A stretch of DNA of 64,000 nucleotides from Setoptus koraiensis (GCA_048013815.1 CM106585.1:20832001-20896000), one strand, 5' to 3'. Positions 25,830 to 37,404 are shown, counted from the first letter of the stretch. The notes: a model not told the origin generated them from the sequence alone. Numbers and translations are program-made.

Positions 25830-26828
25830 TCGTGTAGTTTGTTTGCCTTTTGTCTGGGCGTCGTATCCACAATCATCACCACCATCTCATAGCTGCAATT
25901 ATTATCATTACGGTAATCTGAGCCTTCCGCATCAACATTGAATTCTATCCAATCTGTATCCATCTCTATAGGAAATATAGAAAAGAATATATCCATTGAT
26001 TGATTCATTGATATATGTATATATATCAATATATTTGTTGGATAATCAAAAATGTAAATACTATTATATAATATCAATGATGAGCGATCAAGTAGTCATG
26101 TACATGCGATGTAATGCATTGTTATCATCCACAAGTATTCGCAACTATATAACATGTGAAACATAAGTTGCAACAATATAAATAACAATAAAAAACAATC
26201 ACCAATTATAAATTAATTAAACTAAACCGATACTAGTTCACAAGTCGCAACTCAATTAGTGTCAATTTGACGACACGTTATACACACGGCCACCTTGACT
26301 CCATATCGCACACGGCTTGTGATTGTAACTGGCTAAGCGAATAATTATAGTTAATTAACATCTCAGACACTAATGCTCGCAGATCAGTAGATTATGGATT
26401 ATTCATGCGTAAATGAGCAGAAATTGATGCTACTTATCATAGGGTTTGTAGCCTTTCTAACTATTTTTATGTGTAACTATGGTAGGCCAAATATTCTCTA
26501 CAGGTGGTATCATTTCTAATCATAATTTAGCGGAGCCACCTACTTAGCCGTCTGGGTAGTTTTTTTATGGCACTGAGATAATTGATGATTCCAGATAAAT
26601 TTCATTGTGTCACAACTACCTGTTGTCCAAACTACTGGCAACCATGTCATGCCACATGTAATAGCTATGATTGAATAGACTTCGCTTATTGAAACCATGA
26701 TTCTGTCAAATAGAGAGCGAAAATCAAATAGCAAACCAGTGAACTGAAATGATTCATATTCACATAATAGTATATTTTCAGCAAGACGTAACTAACTATT
26801 CATTCTAGTTACTCTGGTGAAAAACAGA
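25830..26828. other. Intergenic region between two plus-strand membrane-protein genes
   Basis: AT-rich 3' UTR-like sequence. A 30-codon hydrophobic open stretch (about 26427) and a minus-strand open stretch (26698-26540) have no supporting splice partners, so no gene is called. Confidence 0.4.
26187..26192 (+). terminator. Candidate poly(A) signal of the CUB/LDLa gene
   Basis: AATAAA about 360 bases after the stop at 25829, on the same strand, in AT-rich 3' sequence. Confidence 0.4.
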
Positions 26829-29800
26829 ATGAAACAACCCGTCGGCACCATTTTGGTTTTAGTAACTTGTTTTGTGATTCTCAGACAAACAAGTTTTGTT
26901 TTTCCAAAGAAAACACTCACCGCTAATGATGATCCGAATCGTGGTCAAATGCGAGGTAATTTGAGTGGATAATATTCATTCGATAGTATTCATGAACACA
27001 AACAAATTTGTCCTAATCATTCCTACTACTACTAATCTACTCTCGACTTAGATCATTCACCCTTTCCCGACATATTCTCTTCTATTTTGGGGAAGAAATC
27101 CATCAGATATTTGTATGAAGTCAACACCAACTATAGAATGCCGGAAGGGGTAGGTTTTAAAATTCTCTGACCTATAAAATTGATGATGCGCATTTTCAAC
27201 AATTTTACGTTTTGTTCTTTTTTGAGTTTACGCTACGATATTCTAACGCTCATTTGTTTCCAACAATCAACCCCAAAATGAAAATGACCGAAGCAAATAA
27301 AATCTATTCTAGTCGAGGAGATGTACTCGTTCGAGCACCAATTAGGCAGGATAAAATACTATGACGGCGTAGAGGATAGAAGTTTCTATTGGTATGACCA
27401 GGAAGGCGAAAGAATCTGGACTAAACCTTACACTTGTTCGGTTGAGAATATCGAATATGCCAGTTACTCAGGAACGAGCATATTCAATTCTTGGTTGAAT
27501 GGCTTCGAGAAATTATTTACCTATAAACAGGCTTTCAACAGTAGCTCTGTGAGCTATTTTTACGGCCTCATGGGACTCATGGCTAATGCTCAAATTATGA
27601 CCAAGATACGATTAAATGATGTGCTCCTCTTCAACATACAGGGTGTGAAAAAACGTGGTCGCTGCTGGACTGTTGATTATCCGATCACCGACTCAGAAAA
27701 AGCCACATTGAGGTTCATTTTTGAGCAGGTGGGCGATGTAGTTGACCTAAACAAAATACTGTCGCCTTCGAAGGAAGTTCAAGAATCTTTTAGACAAGCT
27801 TACGAGGCAGCTCGTTTATCGCCACTGATCAAGTTTAGCGCCACGGCCGGATCAAAATCAGAAGATAAGCTAGTCGTAACAGTGCTGAGGATGGAATTCG
27901 ATAGAGTAACCTCACAAGATCTGGCCTTGCCAGAGGGTTTTGGTTGTACCAGAGATGGTGCTAAAACCGCTTTCAAGCCATTTTTTAATCATGGCTATCC
28001 GCGTCTTGTCTACAACATGGAGGCCACATTGATTGTGATGAAGAATCAAGTGAAATCACCTGAATCTACAGACAATATCAATAACGGTTGGTTGTTTGAT
28101 GACAAATTCAACGACGACGAAATTGGGAGACACTACACAACAATGTCGTATAAAATAATAGACGATTCTATGTGGCAAACAATGGCTGTCATATACGAAT
28201 CTGGTTCTGGTTCCGAACGCTACAGCCAGGCTCGTCTCGTTTCCTGGGACCTCAATAATCTGATCAAAAGTGATGTTAGTTTGGCCAGACAAGAGTGTAC
28301 TCAATGGTGTGAAACGGGCGACAGTGCTGATTTTGCGCCCATACTCGAGTTTCCTGATGGTTCACGCCTGATTTTGAAAGGTGACGCGAAGAAGATAATG
28401 TCTTACTACGATAGAAATTTTGCGCCTCATATACTTAATGATGTAACTCTTGATGAGGATTCGTTAGAAATGAAAAGTCGTATTATCACCAGTTCAGACG
28501 ATAGATTTGGTTTGAATGCTAAAAGCTCAGATTGGGCAATACTGTCGTACGAGGCGAACAATTTAGGCGATATAAAATTGTATACCAGAGGTGAATTATT
28601 GAATCAGGCCGAGACTGCTATGGTGAGGAAGTTCCTTTTCAATAGAAAAACAAAATTGTCAATACCCATGTCAGTGGATATTTATTTTTACAGTGACGGT
28701 AGTCGGTCTAATCGAGTGGCTCAAATTCACATCAATATACTGTCAGTAGATGCATTAAATCACTGGATAAGACCAAACAATCTTATAGATTTGAGTGCCT
28801 GCTACATAAACAAGCCACGACGAAGCGCCAAAGTATCAATTGAGTTCCCGTTATCTGATGGCTACCCAAACATGAGAGATCTTGTAGATCCGCACTTCTT
28901 CATTAGAAAATCTATCGCAAGCTTCTTTCGCGATTGTTTCAACATTCACGATACTCGTATGAGTTCAATAGACGTCGAAATTGAACATGATCATTTGGTG
29001 GTCAGCGTTAGATTACTAGACAAGCCAAGCTTCAGTCTTTATGCCAATAAGATGGTACCCAAGCAAGTGGATTCGTTTGACAAAGAATTTCAAATTATAC
29101 AGAAGATGGCCTCATTTACAACACTGACTAATGACGCAATACAATGTGGCGACTATTGTGAAATGTACAAATGTGCATATTATGTTTTTTGCTCGCACAA
29201 TCAAAACTGTTTATTGTTACATTCGTCGACTTTTGATAATCGCGGAAACAAACAGCAAGATAATGGTATCGGGTCCTTTTATGACGTTGGACAAACCTGC
29301 GTCGCCTATCAAATAAATTCGAGCGTCTACGACAGGTTGCAAGGTTGGCGTCTAGAGGATATACTGGCTGAATTGGACAAATACAGCCCAGCCTTAAATG
29401 CTCAATATACTAATGTCAACGAAGCACAAGAGACAAGTGATATGCCTGTCGAGCATGACGAAGATCTAGTAGATCCATCGGTGCCCCATAATGGTAATGG
29501 TCAACGAGAGAAAGTTGCCGTACCAACTGTCAGCATGGTGATGAAAAGTCAATTACCGGGTCAATTATCGGCAGTTGTGAGATTAGTGGCTAGCAAAATA
29601 AGCCATCATTGGGACGAGCCTGGGCTTGGTTCAAACAAATTGAGATTAGACACAATGCCAACAGAGATGCAATCAATGGAACAATTCAGCAATAAAGTGA
29701 GCCAGTCTATCAAGTTTCGCGTTATTGTCTCAAATAGACGCTTTAAAGTACCATCAAACACCAATCAAGCTTCACAATCAGCGACAAGCGATGAGAACAG

Positions 29801-31445
29801 CAATGAATTAATTGATGGCAATCTCGATGCTAACGGTGGTGTAACGGTGATAAAGCATCAAGAATATGAAGATTGTGCTAGAATGTGCCTAGATGACTAT
29901 TCATGCTTCTCTTTCTCCTATTGTCATAACGACAGAGACTGCATATTGACGTCCAATAGTGATTATGATAAAATTAAATCTGACAACAACGAAGAAATTA
30001 CCCAAAACGATAAGCAATGCTCGATAGTTGCAAGAAACTATTTAGATATGTTCAGGCGTAGCACCACAAAGTTGTCTCCATCAGAACAAAGTTTCTTCAT
30101 TGATAAAAAAGTAACTCTCAATGTTTCGTCGGCCTTAGATTGTGCGGCAGCATGTGTAAACAATAATATTGCTCCTCTGGCTGGCGAAACTATTGCTGAC
30201 ACATCGGGCAGTCGATCAAATTCAATCGGGAAGCAGCAGTTCAAGTGTCTATCATTTGATTTTTGTGCCGCTTCAACAGAAGACGGATATAATTGTGTTT
30301 TGTATGATAAACATTTCGTCTCAAGTAAAAAGGCACATGATCATATAGAAGATATTAATAACAATGTCAACAAAGAAGATAATCATTACGAAGATAACAA
30401 CAGCAATGATGATTACAAACGTAGAGGCGCAACAGGTAGAAAAACTCAAGCTCAAGTGCTATTTTGTACGCATCATTCTAGATTGTTCTTGGTAGATTTC
30501 AATAAGATATATAAGAAAAGATTGCCACTATCAATGGTGGGCATGACCACCACAAATGAGGCTTTTGTCGCCCATGAGAACAATAATGAACAAGAGTCAA
30601 ATGTTATAGAGAGTGATAACAATCAAGAGACAATGGGTCAGCCAACAATTGAGCGTTGTGCAAGATTATGCGAAGAAGATAAAAATTGTGGAGCTTTTGA
30701 GTTTTGTTTGGCAGTCAGAAAGAGCTCAGGTGAACATTTTACATCCTGTTCAATAGGCAACAACAAAACATTGGAATTGATTGGAGAGATCTCTAGTGAC
30801 AACAAAAAACAATCAAAAACTGTTGGACGTTTGAAGCAGCGGGAGGCGTTGTCACAATTAAGTTCCAGTGAGATATGTTCAATATACGCCTATAGACAAT
30901 TGTCGGTTGTGATAGCTACACGCAAAAAGAATACACAATTCTTGGTGGATGAGCTTGTCGGTGAAAGAATTGCCAGTTACAAATGGTGGCTAAATGCCAA
31001 GGCAATATTTAGATTAGATGTTTTGATTTTTATCATAACGCTGATAATTGGCTTTACAATTGGTCGCAAGCGAGATCATTTGTACCAATTGAGAGAGTTG
31101 TATATTAACTATCAGAATTCTTTGATGACACCTGATGATGGTTACGAGGATGCCATTGTTGAACAAGATTACAACGAACAAACACAACAGTTGGACGAAC
31201 AATCGAAACTTGACCCATCTTCTTTGAGTTCTTCATCGAATGCAAATCATGGTAATCATGAAAGAAATTTCAAGACAACTTTGGCTCCAAACAACGAGCA
31301 AACTAGACACAAGGGTCTTAAAATGAAAATATTCAGTGTTGAGGACCAAAGAAAGGCTTCGCTGACCTCGCTCACAGACAACATAGCAGGAATATCCGAG
31401 GCGGGTGGCGAGTTGATGAGAGACGTCGACGATAATCAGTTATAA
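26829..31445 (+). CDS. Large single-pass membrane protein with four PAN/apple-like cysteine modules
   Basis: Three exons, 26829-26955, 27052-27153 and 27313-31445, all in phase, give 1,453 residues. Exon 1 encodes a signal peptide (GTILVLVTCFVILRQ). Residues about 45-620 form a long extracellular region without obvious repeats. It may belong to the LolA-like beta-rich domains found in large arthropod and nematode surface proteins, but I cannot confirm this. Four related cysteine modules follow at about 687, 930, 1018 and 1189. Each has C-x3-C, then C, then a F-x-[FY]-C-type motif (for example CARMCLDDYSC and FSFSYC), which resembles PAN/apple modules. Asparagine- and acid-rich spacers separate them. 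A helix near 1310 (VLIFIITLIIGFTIG) crosses the membrane, leaving a cytoplasmic tail of about 125 residues. A surface adhesion or lipid/protein-binding role is plausible but unproven. Confidence 0.82.
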
Positions 31446-32056
31446 TTAGTGATAATTAACATAGAGTGCAGCGAATATTCTCAATCAATAATATTGATGT
31501 TTTCAGCGGATCGTTTGCGTTATTCTTTATCCTTGGTTTTTTCTTCGCCTGGGAAATTTCCCAGAAAAACTTCGCTTCTGATCAAACTTGGTTGTTGTTT
31601 CATCAAGATTTTATCACTCTCAAGCTCGATGTTCACATGAGTTCTTTGAGATAAATAATAGGTATCGAAAGATCTCCAAGATATCATGCTCATTGTAATG
31701 CTGCAAATTGTAATTAAAAGATTATCTAATTTCAGTATTTACATTTCTTGGTTATTGCCATTTCATATCGATGATATTCTATTGTCTCATGCCTCTCCAG
31801 ATACAAGATCAACCGAAGCGAACCAACTCACGAACCCTATACGGAAATGCTCATACTTTTCTGTCTTAATCAAACTACGAGCACACAATCTTACAAATAT
31901 TGATCAATTATTTATTAGGAATAGATGTATTAATCAAATTGGCATGGCCCTTGTGAAAAGTCTGATTCTAGAATCGGTTATGACAAATATGGATACACAA
32001 TCCAATATAGAGACAATTTGTGGTAAGATGACCACTCTTGAGAGAAAACGTCGGAA
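31446..32056. other. Intergenic region between convergent genes
   Basis: It holds the 3' ends of the PAN-like gene (+) and the PTCD2-like gene (-). A plus-strand open frame at 31686-32099 (137 codons) starts at a true ATG but is antisense to the PTCD2-like 3' UTR and stop region and has no recognisable domain. I do not call it a gene. Confidence 0.45.
31911..31916 (-). terminator. Candidate poly(A) signal of the PTCD2-like gene
   Basis: TTTATT on the plus strand (AATAAA on the minus), about 140 bases past the stop of the minus-strand gene. Confidence 0.4.
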
Positions 32057-33403
32057 TCAATATTCATCAGCTCTACGACTAAAACCCGATTGTCGGTAAC
32101 CTGGCCCTCGTGCAAAATTTGCCTTCCTTTGATTATAATCAAACCTACCACGTCTCTCTGGATTATCTTTCTGCCAAGAGAATGATCTAGTTTTGTCGAA
32201 AGGCTTGTTTATCCAACCTAGCATAATTTCATCGAGTGTATCCTGAGACAAACAACCCCTTTTTTTCAGTTGTTCAGTTAGATCAGTTAATTTCGCCACA
32301 TTGTCTGGGTTATTTTGTTCTTCAACAGTAGCTTTTAATGCCTCCATGACATCGGAGGCAAGAGTATATTTCCTATCCCCAGATAGAGCGCTCTTTTCTG
32401 CCAGGTTCTTCAATATGACTAGTGCCTCTTCAACGCGGCCCTGATCTTGTAAAGCTTTGATTCGCATGTTATATACTGTTACGTAATTTTCTGTACTGCT
32501 GGTGAAGGTGGGTAAGAGCAAATCTAATGCTCGGGATGTATCACCGTGTTTTAGCGCGAGCAAAGCGATCGGGCTGTGAGTTCTGAGGCGAAATTTTCTT
32601 CCGGGGTAGATTATCAGAGCCAGTCCAGTTTGATAAGCCTCCAATGTTCCCAATTTATAAATAGAGTTTATCACTGAGATAAGGATATCTTTTAAGCGAG
32701 AAGGAGCCCCTTCAAAAGGACCCCTCTCCGCCTCTGATCTCCCTAGGATTGCTCTATAAATGTCGATTATTTCCTGGTAATTTGAGTTTCTTTCCAACAA
32801 GTCCATGGCAACCTCTAGGCCAAGTGTTGGAACGATGTCCAAAAGATTAGGAAAACGTTCTTGATTCACAAATAACTCCACAACTAGATCTGGTCTGTTT
32901 ATATGATGAAATAGTTGCATCAACGAATTTGCATTTCTAATAACACTATAGTGTGGGTATGGTGTTTCCTCTTTTGTTTTCAGCAATAGATGTTTGACAA
33001 TATCGAGTAAAATGCTAACATGGCGGTCGGATCCGTCACACAGATAGATTGCCGTGGTGAGATCGTTGGAGTATATAGCTTTTTCGTCAGTGTCTTTTTG
33101 AATGATGTCCTCTAGTCTGCTGAAAAATTGATCCGCACTTTGCGAGTATTCTTTCATGGTAGTTTCGCGCCTTTTTGTAAATGGTTCCAATTTAAGGACC
33201 TCTTCAGTGAAAAAGGAGCGACTTTGACGTATATTTAGTATGGACGCCGTCAATGGTGTTGTGCCACGATTGATTTTGGTTGGATTCTTGGGCCAGAAAT
33301 CGAAAATAGAGAATGCCCTGATTGATTGGATATTAGCGAGTTTCGACTTGACTGTGATGAGGCCGATGTTCCTCGTTAGCATGCAGATCCTCGTGCTGGC
33401 CAT
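32057..33403 (-). CDS. PTCD2-like mitochondrial pentatricopeptide-repeat protein
   Basis: One uninterrupted 448-codon frame starting at a true ATG. The N-terminus is basic, lacks acidic residues for about 40 positions and looks like a mitochondrial presequence. From about residue 65 the sequence (SFFTEEVLKLEPF) matches the opening of the PTCD2 conserved region (in human, a TDDVVKLQEF-type motif). The body is all-helical with PPR-type helix pairs, for example around YNMRIKALQDQGRVEEAL. The end of the conserved region (VAKLTDLTEQLKKRGCLSQDTLDEI) lines up with the corresponding part of PTCD2. An arginine-rich tail follows. PTCD2 is needed in mitochondria for processing and stability of cytochrome b/ND5 transcripts. 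Single-exon structure and length fit the family. It lies head-to-head with RpS3. Confidence 0.74.
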   Translation of the reverse strand: MASTRICMLTRNIGLITVKSKLANIQSIRAFSIFDFWPKNPTKINRGTTPLTASILNIRQSRSFFTEEVLKLEPFTKRRETTMKEYSQSADQFFSRLEDIIQKDTDEKAIYSNDLTTAIYLCDGSDRHVSILLDIVKHLLLKTKEETPYPHYSVIRNANSLMQLFHHINRPDLVVELFVNQERFPNLLDIVPTLGLEVAMDLLERNSNYQEIIDIYRAILGRSEAERGPFEGAPSRLKDILISVINSIYKLGTLEAYQTGLALIIYPGRKFRLRTHSPIALLALKHGDTSRALDLLLPTFTSSTENYVTVYNMRIKALQDQGRVEEALVILKNLAEKSALSGDRKYTLASDVMEALKATVEEQNNPDNVAKLTDLTEQLKKRGCLSQDTLDEIMLGWINKPFDKTRSFSWQKDNPERRGRFDYNQRKANFARGPGYRQSGFSRRADEY

Positions 33404-34457
33404 TTCGAATTGTTTGTTTATCTATTGTGTGTTGATTTATTCCCTTGTAAAACAGTCGTTATTTTTGGGGTCGTTGATACAGTAAGGTTTGCAAATCGCG
33501 CCCCCGAGATTTCCGAAATCGCCCAAGTAGGATTAGGAATTATCGAAGTGAGTCAAAGTGATCTACGATTATTTTGAGATGTATTTCTTTTTGTTCAATT
33601 AAACGATTGTCAAAAACAATCATTTGTGGTGTGGGAGCGTCCAATAACAGAGCGAAGAGCACGTGGGGCCGTGTGTGCATTTTCGGTGCACATGTGCTTC
33701 GTTGCAAAAAACACCACGAGAGGCGCTGATTACAATCATGGAATCACAAAAAGTTTCGTCGATCTCATGATGAGATTCTCATCTGACCGATGTTTTAGTA
33801 GACGAGAGCGCACAAGAAAAGAATAGATTTTTCGCCGCTAGGTGTGCGTCAACTAAACAAGACTCACATTCATCATGTCACAATTGGCGACATTCCCATG
33901 ATGTCAAGGCGACCATTTGTACAACCTAATAGAGGAAACAAAAAAACAAAAGAATGTCCTGGTCAACCCGATTGAGGGAACGTCATCAACGGATCCGAAC
34001 AAAACTGAGAATGTTTTCGATCGTCATGTGTGAACGCAACGGTTGAGGCTCTTTTTGACCAATAAATGTACTCGAACTCGGACAGATGGAAATCAATCAG
34101 ATTGAATTGATTTTTCAATCCGGTCACGACTATAAAGATCGCCATGCGGGCATCTGTCCACGAAGCGGACTTGATGACTTATCTAACTGACCACAATGCG
34201 AGAGTAGTCAACCGACAGGTAACCTGCGACAGGTTTTTTCGTTTGAAGTTCGCGCACTTCTTGAACATTTCCGATTGTGCGCACACGCTCAGCTCATTCG
34301 CCAATCGCAAGCGTGTGCGGCTACCATCGCGGCTTTCGACACAACTCTCATCAAATTCCGCTTTCTACCGATGAAACCATCATTTACCATTAATTAATTT
34401 ATCACACAATACTATATTTAAATAATCAAACTAAATCATATTGCATACATATTAATC
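33404..34457. other. Divergent intergenic region between PTCD2-like gene and RpS3
   Basis: About 1.05 kb separating two genes transcribed away from each other, so it should hold both promoters. No strong TATA box stands out. Open stretches here (33626-33826, 34144-34374) lack recognisable features. Confidence 0.5.
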
Positions 34458-35296
34458 ATGGCGGTGTCGTGCTTATCCCAGAAAAAGAAGGTGGTTGCTA
34501 ATGGTATGTTTAAGGCAGAAATCGATGAATTTCTCAGAAGGGAACTGGCTGAAGACGGTTACTCCGGCGTCGAGGTCAAGAAGACCACCAACCGGACGGA
34601 AATTATCATATCAGCCACGAGAACACAACAAGTGCTTGGAGATAAATCTCGTCGTATCAGAGAGCTAACATCTGTCATCAGCAAGAGATTCAATTCCGAC
34701 GATGGTGTTGTTGAGGTTAGTTATCATTACCATTCCAAAAATGTATTTTCAGCATCTTTTTTTTTCTAGACAAAAACTAACCATTCGGTATTATTTTTTT
34801 CCACTATTAAATATACACTCACATTCACACAATGTAGATGTACGCCGAGAAGGTATCAGACAGAGGTCTTTGCGCTGTTGCACAATGTGAATCACTCAGA
34901 TACAAATTAGTAGGTGGTTTGGCTGTCCGTCGTGCATGTTACGGTGTTCTTCGTTTTATTATCGAAAGTGGAGCAAAAGGATGTGAAGTTGTTGTCAGTG
35001 GAAAATTACGTGGCCAACGTGCCAAATCAATGAAATTTGTCGACGGCTACATGATCCATTCTGGTGAGCCAACCAACCACTACGTAGACACCGCCGTCAG
35101 GCATGTGCTTCTGCGTCAAGGAGTTTTAGGTATCAAAGTTAAAATTATGTTACCTTTCGATCCAACAGGCAAAAAGGGGCCAAGCAAACCTCTTCCAGAT
35201 ACCATTCACGTTATCGAACCTAAAGAAGAGATCATGCCGACTGTACCTTCTGCGAGCATTGACCAAGAAAGCGAGCTCGTCCAACCTGTACAATAG
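34458..35296 (+). CDS. RpS3: 40S ribosomal protein S3
   Basis: Two exons, 34458-34715 and 34838-35296, joined in phase 0 at GAG|GTTAGT and AATGTAG: 238 residues, close to the 243 of human RPS3. Hallmarks include [16 protein letters not shown], the KH-domain stretch [25 protein letters not shown], and in the C-terminal domain [31 protein letters not shown], and the highly conserved [20 protein letters not shown] and [16 protein letters not shown]3 sits at the mRNA entry channel of the small ribosomal subunit, where its KH domain helps decode and unwind mRNA; it also has DNA-repair roles in animals. The start matches the usual position. The C-terminal tail is short and acidic. Confidence 0.97.
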
Positions 35297-35321
35297 GTCC
35301 CCATAACGCAAGACAAATATC

Positions 35322-35327
35322 AATAAA
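35322..35327 (+). terminator. Poly(A) signal of RpS3
   Basis: AATAAA 26 bases after the RpS3 stop codon, giving a short 3' UTR typical of ribosomal protein genes. Confidence 0.65.
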
Positions 35328-35468
35328 AATATAAATTTAAAAATAATACCGCTGCAAGCGCGATTATATGTACAATTTTTCATTCGACTACCCAACTGAT
35401 TCTACCTTCTAACAACGAGCTTAGATAGTTATCAGAGTCGTTGACTTTAAATAGCCTGATGGTATGAG

Positions 35469-35474
35469 TTTATT
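35469..35474 (-). terminator. Candidate poly(A) signal of TRAPPC2
   Basis: TTTATT on the plus strand (AATAAA on the minus), about 134 bases past the TRAPPC2 stop, so the RpS3 and TRAPPC2 genes are arranged tail-to-tail. Confidence 0.4.
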
Positions 35475-35607
35475 CAATTGAACTGAAATGACTTTCAACA
35501 GAAAACTGAAGAACAGAAATATGACAAATCACAAAGTAGTGCCGCTTAGGCTTAGTATGGTTCGACCTTTCTTTTAGCAGGTGTGTCCTGGCGATTGTTT
35601 GTCGCTA

Positions 35608-35988
35608 TTATTGAAGATATTTTCTTGCAATTTGAGAAGCCTTCCTCTCAAAAGCCGCACTTTTGATAGGTGTGTTGTGAATGTAAAGCGGATTGAGAGC
35701 AAATTTGCAATATATCTGATATAATTCCTGAAAGAATGCTTCCTGTATCGTGGCCAATTTCGAGTTAACTAATAATAAGATCCTCAACCTATTAGGTACA
35801 TAGGCATGCACGTTCCATTCATTGAATTTGTCTATGTTTTTGAAATACATACTGGTGCTCTGGGACTCCATCTCATCAACAATATCCAATGAGGAATAGG
35901 CTATAAATTGTTTCAGGTATCGATCTTCTTTTATCGGGTATTCGAATATAGGTTTATCGTTATTTACAATGACCAGGTAGAAATCCAT
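35608..35988 (-). CDS. TRAPPC2 (sedlin), TRAPP vesicle-tethering complex subunit
   Basis: A 126-codon minus-strand frame from the second available ATG. The upstream ATG would add 13 hydrophobic residues absent from the family, whereas MDFYLVIVNNDKPIFE matches the sedlin opening (FYFVIVGHHDNPVFE-type). Other family landmarks are LKQFIAYSSLDIVDE, MYFKNIDKFNEWNVHAYV, the ILLLV strand and CKFALNPLY...IKSAAFERK. Human TRAPPC2 has 140 residues, so this copy lacks about 14, mostly in the first loop. Sedlin is a longin-fold subunit of TRAPP, which tethers ER-to-Golgi vesicles and activates Rab1. No intron is visible. Confidence 0.9.
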   Translation of the reverse strand: MDFYLVIVNNDKPIFEYPIKEDRYLKQFIAYSSLDIVDEMESQSTSMYFKNIDKFNEWNVHAYVPNRLRILLLVNSKLATIQEAFFQELYQIYCKFALNPLYIHNTPIKSAAFERKASQIARKYLQ

Positions 35989-36027
35989 GATTGGTGAATT
36001 AATAGTAACTAAATAAATAAACAACAA

Positions 36028-36927
36028 TAATGAGGATGTAAATAATAGAAATCCCTATTGTGTTTTCATGTGTTGACCGCAAGGCTGACAAGCAGCACAG
36101 GAATGACAGGATTTTTTTTCGAAATTCTCGATCATATGTTTTCCATCAACATTCAATTCACCTCACACATTCCTCTATCCAACATGTTACCTAACCAGTT
36201 GGTTCAACGACTAATCTATACAAGATAATGCGAGATAAACTTCCCGAATGATAGGCTTGACGAAGATAGACAACATTTAAGACTTATCAATCAATCTGAT
36301 AGCATAGTCACATCTACCATTCTCGAGACATCTTTCTAGCACTTTTGGATCAACATTTCTGATACAGTGCAGCAGTCTTGTCAATCGATTGTCAACTAAT
36401 TTTATCCCGATCCAGTGGACTAGAGTCATTGCGAGCGGCTGATGCTCCCAGCCTCGATGTTATCATTAGTGTCAAACTAAAAATCTGATAAAGTTACAAC
36501 GATTCTGTCATGACTCATGAGGAGCCGGAACGAAAAGTATTTTAGTACTCATAGACGATGCAACCATTATTGCTTCACCCAACTACTAGACTAATTCTAA
36601 AAAAGCATTCTCCAACTATCATCGCTCTGATAATTTGATGGCTGTCAATACATGATTCAATGCATCACGGCTCTTTAGAAGTCTTCCTCCATTCTACGTC
36701 GTAGTGTTACTTTTCAGACATTCTACTGAAGTAGTCGCCATGAAATCTATTTTTACTTTTAGTATGGATTCTTGCAACTAAAAATAACCTCAAATTCATA
36801 CACAAATTGTTGGTTTTTCAATACAACTTTCTTTCATTGATATTCCCTCAGTCTTCAGTACTGAAATTGATAGTATACTGCAATAAGTGTCTGCGAAATT
36901 AACGTTAAAGGCCCAATAACTCCAACA
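36028..36927. other. Mostly non-coding DNA between TRAPPC2 and the small secreted protein gene
   Basis: It contains the TRAPPC2 upstream sequence. One open fragment on the minus strand (36429-36277) looks protein-like, and a second at about 36700-36629 could read in another frame, but nothing joins them convincingly. Confidence 0.4.
36277..36429 (-). CDS. Possible short coding fragment or terminal exon, unrecognised
   Basis: A 50-codon minus-strand frame (MTLVHWIGIKLVDNRL...CDYAIRLIDKS) with coding-like composition and helical pattern. It is too short for a domain call. It may be the 3' exon of a small unidentified gene, a gene relic or chance. Confidence 0.22.
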   Translation of the reverse strand: MTLVHWIGIKLVDNRLTRLLHCIRNVDPKVLERCLENGRCDYAIRLIDKS

Positions 36928-37404
36928 ATGACCAAAGCACAGATTTTTAGTTTCACGCTAATGATAATATTGGGGCTGGGAGCATCAGCCGCCTGCGATG
37001 ACTCTAGTCCATTGGATTGGGATAAAATTGTCGAAGAAAAGGGGTTCAACAAAAAAATTGTTTGTGAATCATTGAAAAATGCCAATGTCCCTAAGGACTT
37101 CGATACCGTATTAGGAATGTACGATAAAGCTTTAGAAAACATAGGTAAAAGTGTCGAGTACAGCGTCTTGGCGCAACCTAAGATTAATCCAGAAGTGTTG
37201 GTAACATTTGACCAGAATGGTAGTAAGATGGTGCTAAAGGTATCAAAAAGCAGAAAGAATTTCGTTAAACTCAATAGTAGTGGAAAAAATGGTGAAATCT
37301 CAAAGAAAATGCTCGACGAGACATTCCAGACTGCTTGCGAATTCTTGATCGATTCCTACCGAGACAAAGAAAATATGAGTCAAGTGCTGACACTTGTCCT
37401 ATGA
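36928..37404 (+). CDS. Small secreted protein, unrecognised
   Basis: A single 158-codon frame. The N-terminus (MTKAQIFSFTLMIILGLGASA) is a clear signal peptide with likely cleavage after GASA. The mature protein is mostly alpha-helical in pattern, acidic and basic residues alternate, and it has three cysteines (about residues 23, 46 and 137). No known motif was recognised. In-frame start, signal peptide and stop make it a believable gene. It has no splice signals and stands alone between TRAPPC2 and a small membrane protein. It could be a digestive, salivary or allergen-like protein, but nothing in the sequence decides this. Confidence 0.6.
   Translation: MTKAQIFSFTLMIILGLGASAACDDSSPLDWDKIVEEKGFNKKIVCESLKNANVPKDFDTVLGMYDKALENIGKSVEYSVLAQPKINPEVLVTFDQNGSKMVLKVSKSRKNFVKLNSSGKNGEISKKMLDETFQTACEFLIDSYRDKENMSQVLTLVL

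Noticed and set aside
26427-26519. 30-codon hydrophobic peptide (MLLIIGFVAFLTIF...) as a possible signal exon
   Set aside because: The next gene already has a well-supported signal exon at 26829, and the donor here is weak.
31686-32099. 137-codon plus-strand open frame
   Set aside because: It is antisense to the PTCD2-like 3' end, has no recognisable domain and no splice partners. Kept only as a note.
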